9,633 nucleotides of DNA from contig NZ_JAIOSW010000068.1 of the NCBI RefSeq assembly GCF_021107415.1, positions 1 to 9,633 of the forward strand, given 5' to 3'. This DNA is from Desulfobacula sp. Its GTDB lineage: Bacteria; Desulfobacterota; Desulfobacteria; Desulfobacterales; Desulfobacteraceae. This document shows, one piece after another, positions 7,001 to 9,633 of this stretch (positions are counted from its first letter, which is position 1; each line of letters begins with the position of its first letter). The notes under the pieces were generated by a model, which had not been told where the DNA came from, made no database searches, and saw only the letters and a program-made list of their open reading frames with translations. Both the position numbers and the translations under genes were made by a program.

Positions 7001-8710
7001 ATGGATACCATACTGAAATATTTTGAGCCTGATCAGAAAATAGTCGAGCTTCTAACCCAGGGGATGGACTGCCATCCTCTTCTGGCTACGCTTCTTTCTG
7101 CCAGAGGCATTTCCACGGTAGAAGATGCTATTTTCTTCTTAAATCCAAGCTTACAAAATCTTACCGATCCTTTTGCCTTAAAGGATCTGGACAAAGCAGT
7201 AAAACGGATTTTTACTGCTGTTGAAAATAAAGAAAAAATACTTATTTTTGGAGATTTTGATGCAGATGGTGTCACCTCCACAGCACTTCTCAGCGACTTT
7301 CTTGAATACTGTGGTGCCAATGTATCATGGTATATCCCCCATCGGATCAAAGAGGGCTACAGTCTTGCGCCGGACCATATTCAAATGGCATCGGATCAGG
7401 ACATTGATCTGATTATTACGGTTGACTGCGGTGTCAGCAGCCATAAAGCAGTCAAAAATGCTAATCTTGAAGATATCGACGTCATCATCACTGATCACCA
7501 TGAGCCTTCCTCCACCCTGCCCTCTGCTATGGCAGTGGTTGATCCAAAAAGAGAAGATTGTCCGTCCGGGTTAAACTTTCTTGCCGGTGTAGGTGTTGCC
7601 TTTTTTCTTGTCATGGGCTTAAGAAAATTTTTCAGAGAAAAAGGATTTTGGGAAGATATTAAGGAGCCCAATCTCATAGATTATCTGGATTTGTTTGCCA
7701 TTGGAACCATTGGAGATATGGTTCCTTTGATCAAAGAAAACCGTGTGCTTTGCATTGCAGGGCTTAAAAAAATCAGACAGGGAACAAGGCTTGGGTTAAG
7801 ATCCCTTGCCCAAATCTGCCGGATTGATTCAAAAAAAATTGATTCAGATGATATTTCATTTAAAATTGTTCCAAGAATCAATGCTGCCGGCAGGATCTCC
7901 CATGCCAGAATCTGTGTCACACAACTGACCACGCCAGATATCGTTAATGCTGATAAAACTGCCTCTATTCTTGACCAGTTAAATAAAAAACGACAAATAA
8001 TTGAGCAGGAAATTACATTTGATATTGAACGCCGCCTGCTCAAATATCCCAACCTGTTAGATAACAAACTTTTATTTTTATGGGATGATGAATGGAACCC
8101 GAGTGTTCTAGGAATTGCTGCATCAAAACTATCAAGAAAATATAGTTGTCCTGTTATTTTATTATCCAGTGCAGGTGACCATGCCATTGGTTCCGGTCGA
8201 AGTATCAATAACATTAATATCCTTCAGGCTTTGATAGAGAGTGAGACACTGCTTGAAAAATTCGGTGGGCATGCCATGGCTTGTGGCCTCACGGTTAGTA
8301 AAGATAATTTACAAACCCTTTATCAAAGCTTAAACCGGTATATGGAAAAAATTTATTTAGAAATAGATTTTCAAAAAACTCTGGCCATAGATGCGATTCT
8401 TGATTTAGAGGATATTAATTACAACCTGGCCAAAGAAATTGATCGATTAAGACCTTTTGGTATGGCAAATCCTGAACCGATTTTCATCTGCGAGAATATC
8501 CGTGTGGCATCCTCTCATGTCATTGGAAACAGCCACAGAAAAATGGTTCTTGCAAAAGCCGATTCTGTTTCCCGGCATCAGGTTGAAGCGTTTCATTTTA
8601 ATATCAGTGACCCAAATGACCTGCCTGATTATTATTCAAAAATCGCCTTTAGGCTGAAAATCAATAAATTTAAAAAAACCTCAGCACAAATTATTATCGA
8701 GAACTTCTAA
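7001..8710 (+). CDS. recJ: Single-stranded-DNA-specific exonuclease RecJ
   Basis: RecJ is a cytoplasmic 5'-to-3' single-strand DNA exonuclease used in recombination (RecF pathway), mismatch repair and base excision repair. The 569-residue length is close to the usual size. Motif I is GDFDADGVTST with Asp85, Asp87 and Asp89; motif II is ITVDCGVSS; motif III is TDHHEP (Asp165, His166, His167); motif IV is VDPKR. GTIGDMVPL follows. The DHHA1 domain has SGRS and the glycine-rich GGHAMACG, and a C-terminal nucleic-acid-binding (RecJ OB) domain spans about 455-565. The ATG at 7001 puts motif I at the normal distance from the N-terminus. The bases before it (TTCTTCTTAAATTAA) contain no Shine-Dalgarno sequence. 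With the promoter ending at 6985, this suggests a very short leader or leaderless translation. All motif residues are intact. Confidence 0.97.
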   Translation: MDTILKYFEPDQKIVELLTQGMDCHPLLATLLSARGISTVEDAIFFLNPSLQNLTDPFALKDLDKAVKRIFTAVENKEKILIFGDFDADGVTSTALLSDFLEYCGANVSWYIPHRIKEGYSLAPDHIQMASDQDIDLIITVDCGVSSHKAVKNANLEDIDVIITDHHEPSSTLPSAMAVVDPKREDCPSGLNFLAGVGVAFFLVMGLRKFFREKGFWEDIKEPNLIDYLDLFAIGTIGDMVPLIKENRVLCIAGLKKIRQGTRLGLRSLAQICRIDSKKIDSDDISFKIVPRINAAGRISHARICVTQLTTPDIVNADKTASILDQLNKKRQIIEQEITFDIERRLLKYPNLLDNKLLFLWDDEWNPSVLGIAASKLSRKYSCPVILLSSAGDHAIGSGRSINNINILQALIESETLLEKFGGHAMACGLTVSKDNLQTLYQSLNRYMEKIYLEIDFQKTLAIDAILDLEDINYNLAKEIDRLRPFGMANPEPIFICENIRVASSHVIGNSHRKMVLAKADSVSRHQVEAFHFNISDPNDLPDYYSKIAFRLKINKFKKTSAQIIIENF

Positions 8711-8718
8711 TTTTTAGC

Positions 8719-8748
8719 TTGAAAAACGCCCTGTTTTTATTATATAAA
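8719..8748 (+). promoter_or_regulatory. Promoter-like sequence for the 141-residue gene
   Basis: TTGAAA at 8719-8724 is followed by TATATA at 8741-8746 (16-bp spacing) or TATAAA at 8743-8748 (18 bp). The predicted start of transcription would be near 8755, about 38 bases before the ATG at 8793. The region is AT-rich, so chance matches are possible. Confidence 0.4.
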
Positions 8749-8780
8749 TACAGATTGATATTTTATGTTTTTTGATAATT

Positions 8781-8785
8781 AAGGA
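8781..8785 (+). promoter_or_regulatory. Ribosome binding site deciding the start at 8793
   Basis: AAGGA lies 7 bases before the ATG at 8793. This good match favours that ATG over the in-frame TTG at 8772, which would put the ribosome site inside the coding region. Confidence 0.75.
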
Positions 8786-8792
8786 TAATTCA

Positions 8793-9218
8793 ATGGCCAA
8801 AATATTTTATACCGGAAACAGGGAAGCAAAACTTCTTTCTAAGATCGAATCGTCCAAAGAACGTGAAAGGTTGAGAGCCATCAGCACGATCCGGGACAAC
8901 ATAGATGCCTTTAGCAATAAGGTATCCATGAAACTCATTGAAACCGGTTTAGTTGAGACGGTTTCTAAATCCAGTATTGAAAATCAGATAGCAAGATGCC
9001 TTGATGCTCTCTGCAAAGCAGAAGATTTTGATATTGATTATACGGTTGCCCCGTTTCGAACACTTATTTCAAATCCTAACATTGCAAGTCTGTATCTAAC
9101 AGCATTTATTGTGGAAAAACTGATCAATCACAGAGATGTCATTGATGTTTATGGCAGCGACGAAGATATCTATTATTGTATCAATAAAGAACTTGCTATC
9201 CTATTGCAGAACTCCTGA
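8793..9218 (+). CDS. Uncharacterised 141-residue protein
   Basis: I do not recognise the family. The start (MAKIFYTGNREAKLL) is fixed by AAGGA 7 bases upstream. The protein is soluble-looking, with no signal peptide or membrane segment, and appears mostly alpha-helical. A charged N-terminal helix (SSKERERLRAIS) is followed by IRDNIDAF, a middle section with two cysteines close together (CLDALCKAED), and an acidic end with GSDEDIYYC before a leucine-rich helix. No catalytic motif stands out. It begins 82 bp after recJ on the same strand with its own promoter-like boxes, so co-transcription with recJ is possible but not required. Base composition is like its neighbours, with no sign of recent transfer. 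Coding status is well supported by the ribosome site, the length and the terminator at its end; function is unknown. Confidence 0.75.
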   Translation: MAKIFYTGNREAKLLSKIESSKERERLRAISTIRDNIDAFSNKVSMKLIETGLVETVSKSSIENQIARCLDALCKAEDFDIDYTVAPFRTLISNPNIASLYLTAFIVEKLINHRDVIDVYGSDEDIYYCINKELAILLQNS

Positions 9219-9235
9219 TTCAGGATATTTTTTTT
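9213..9235 (+). terminator. Short Rho-independent terminator over the stop codon
   Basis: TCCTG-ATT-CAGGA forms a 5-bp stem with a 3-base loop. TA and then eight T residues follow (9228-9235). The stem overlaps the TGA stop at 9216-9218. The short stem makes it a modest terminator. It has no T-run in the opposite direction, so it would serve only the plus-strand gene. Confidence 0.5.
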
Positions 9236-9238
9236 AGA

Positions 9239-9633
9239 TTAAATACCCAGCTTTTCCAGTAAAGACTTTTGGGGAAGCCCGTCATTATCATACCCTCTTA
9301 ATTTGTAATATTTTTTCAGCATGGGTTTCAGAGGAACAAGTCTTTTTTGCGGATCATCTTTCTGGGGTTCAAAAAGAAGCCTTTCCGGCAGCGTGGCATC
9401 CGCTTTTCGAATCCCTTCATTTGTGTTCATAAGACGTTCAAGAATATGAATTCTTTCGCCTGCCTCTAAAAATTGTTTTGAGGACAAACCAATACCAGAA
9501 ATTGTCTACACCCAGGGGATCAATTCCTGGTTTTATCCTGTCATACAATAATTTCAAGCCCAGCCCTTTTCCTCCAAGATACATCCGTCTTAACTGCTCG
9601 GAAATTGAAACCTTTGAAAAAGTTTTTAAGGAC
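9239..9633 (-). pseudogene. Internally deleted aldehyde:ferredoxin oxidoreductase, 5' end outside window
   Basis: Two pieces of the tungsten-pterin aldehyde:ferredoxin oxidoreductase family are joined in different frames. The upstream piece (9632 to about 9501) encodes the N-terminal signature YLGGKGLGLKLLYDRI followed by KPGIDPLGVDN. The downstream piece (about 9505-9239) encodes the C-terminal end, with LEAGERIHILERL, LPERLLFEP and a final YYKLRGYDNDGLP. In family members these segments lie at the two ends of a protein of about 600 residues, so some 450 residues are missing. The lost part should hold the cluster cysteines and most tungstopterin contacts. Reading through from the N-terminal piece gives about 20 unrelated residues and a TGA at 9438-9440. 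The C-terminal frame has a TAG at 9506-9508. No active enzyme can result. An assembly join error is the main alternative to a true deletion. Confidence 0.85.

Noticed and set aside
7681..8214. 177-codon minus-strand open frame inside recJ
   Set aside because: It mirrors recJ coding sequence with all RecJ motifs intact on the other strand, and shows no recognisable domain or ribosome site.
8722..8738. AAAAAC/GTTTTT inverted repeat after recJ as a terminator
   Set aside because: The stem is almost all A-T pairs and the run of T is part of the stem, so it is unlikely to stop transcription. It overlaps promoter-like boxes instead.
8772..8792. TTG at 8772 as the start of the 141-residue gene
   Set aside because: The AAGGA at 8781-8785 is well placed for the ATG at 8793 and would be coding if translation began at 8772.
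9239..9487. 82-residue stand-alone protein from the TTG at 9487
   Set aside because: It matches only the C-terminal end of aldehyde:ferredoxin oxidoreductase and sits next to the N-terminal end of the same protein in another frame, so it is a fragment of a broken gene.
1..9633. Defence island, prophage or mobile system
   Set aside because: No integrase, transposase, terminal inverted repeats, CRISPR repeats, toxin-antitoxin pair or known defence domain was found, and base composition is even across the window.

Overview
The window looks like chromosomal DNA from an anaerobic, moderately AT-rich Desulfobacterota-type bacterium (Desulfobacteraceae-like). This is inferred from gene content and style: a methionine aminopeptidase carrying a SEC-C zinc motif, a DUF4911 protein next to miaB, a soluble GAF/PAS hybrid sensor kinase, a B12-type radical SAM protein, and the remains of a tungsten-type aldehyde:ferredoxin oxidoreductase. 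No rRNA, tRNA, CRISPR array, insertion sequence or phage gene was seen.

Layout. (1) 2-1432, plus strand: a cobalamin-binding-type radical SAM protein whose 5' end lies outside the window. (2) 1419-6803, minus strand: five tightly packed genes, read in the order hybrid sensor histidine kinase, DUF4911 protein, miaB, map, plsC. Neighbours overlap by 11-17 bp or are separated by 6 bp, so they are probably one transcript. The cluster meets the radical SAM gene tail to tail with a 14-bp overlap. (3) 6804-7000: a divergent intergenic region with a good sigma70-like promoter for recJ, a triple AATGC repeat and a short possible gene remnant. (4) 7001-8710, plus strand: full-length recJ. (5) 8793-9218, plus strand: a 141-residue protein of unknown function with its own promoter-like sequence, a strong ribosome binding site and a short terminator over its stop codon. 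(6) 9239-9633, minus strand: a broken aldehyde:ferredoxin oxidoreductase. A recognisable N-terminal piece joins a recognisable C-terminal piece out of frame, with roughly 1.4 kb of the middle missing.

How the genes work together. The minus-strand cluster groups housekeeping functions: tRNA A37 methylthiolation (MiaB), N-terminal methionine removal (Map) and phosphatidic acid synthesis (PlsC). A soluble two-component sensor sits at its head. RecJ is a DNA repair and recombination exonuclease and probably has its own promoter. I found no convincing new multi-gene system. The points most worth following up are the internally deleted oxidoreductase, the sensor kinase coupled to DUF4911-miaB, and the uncharacterised 141-residue protein after recJ.
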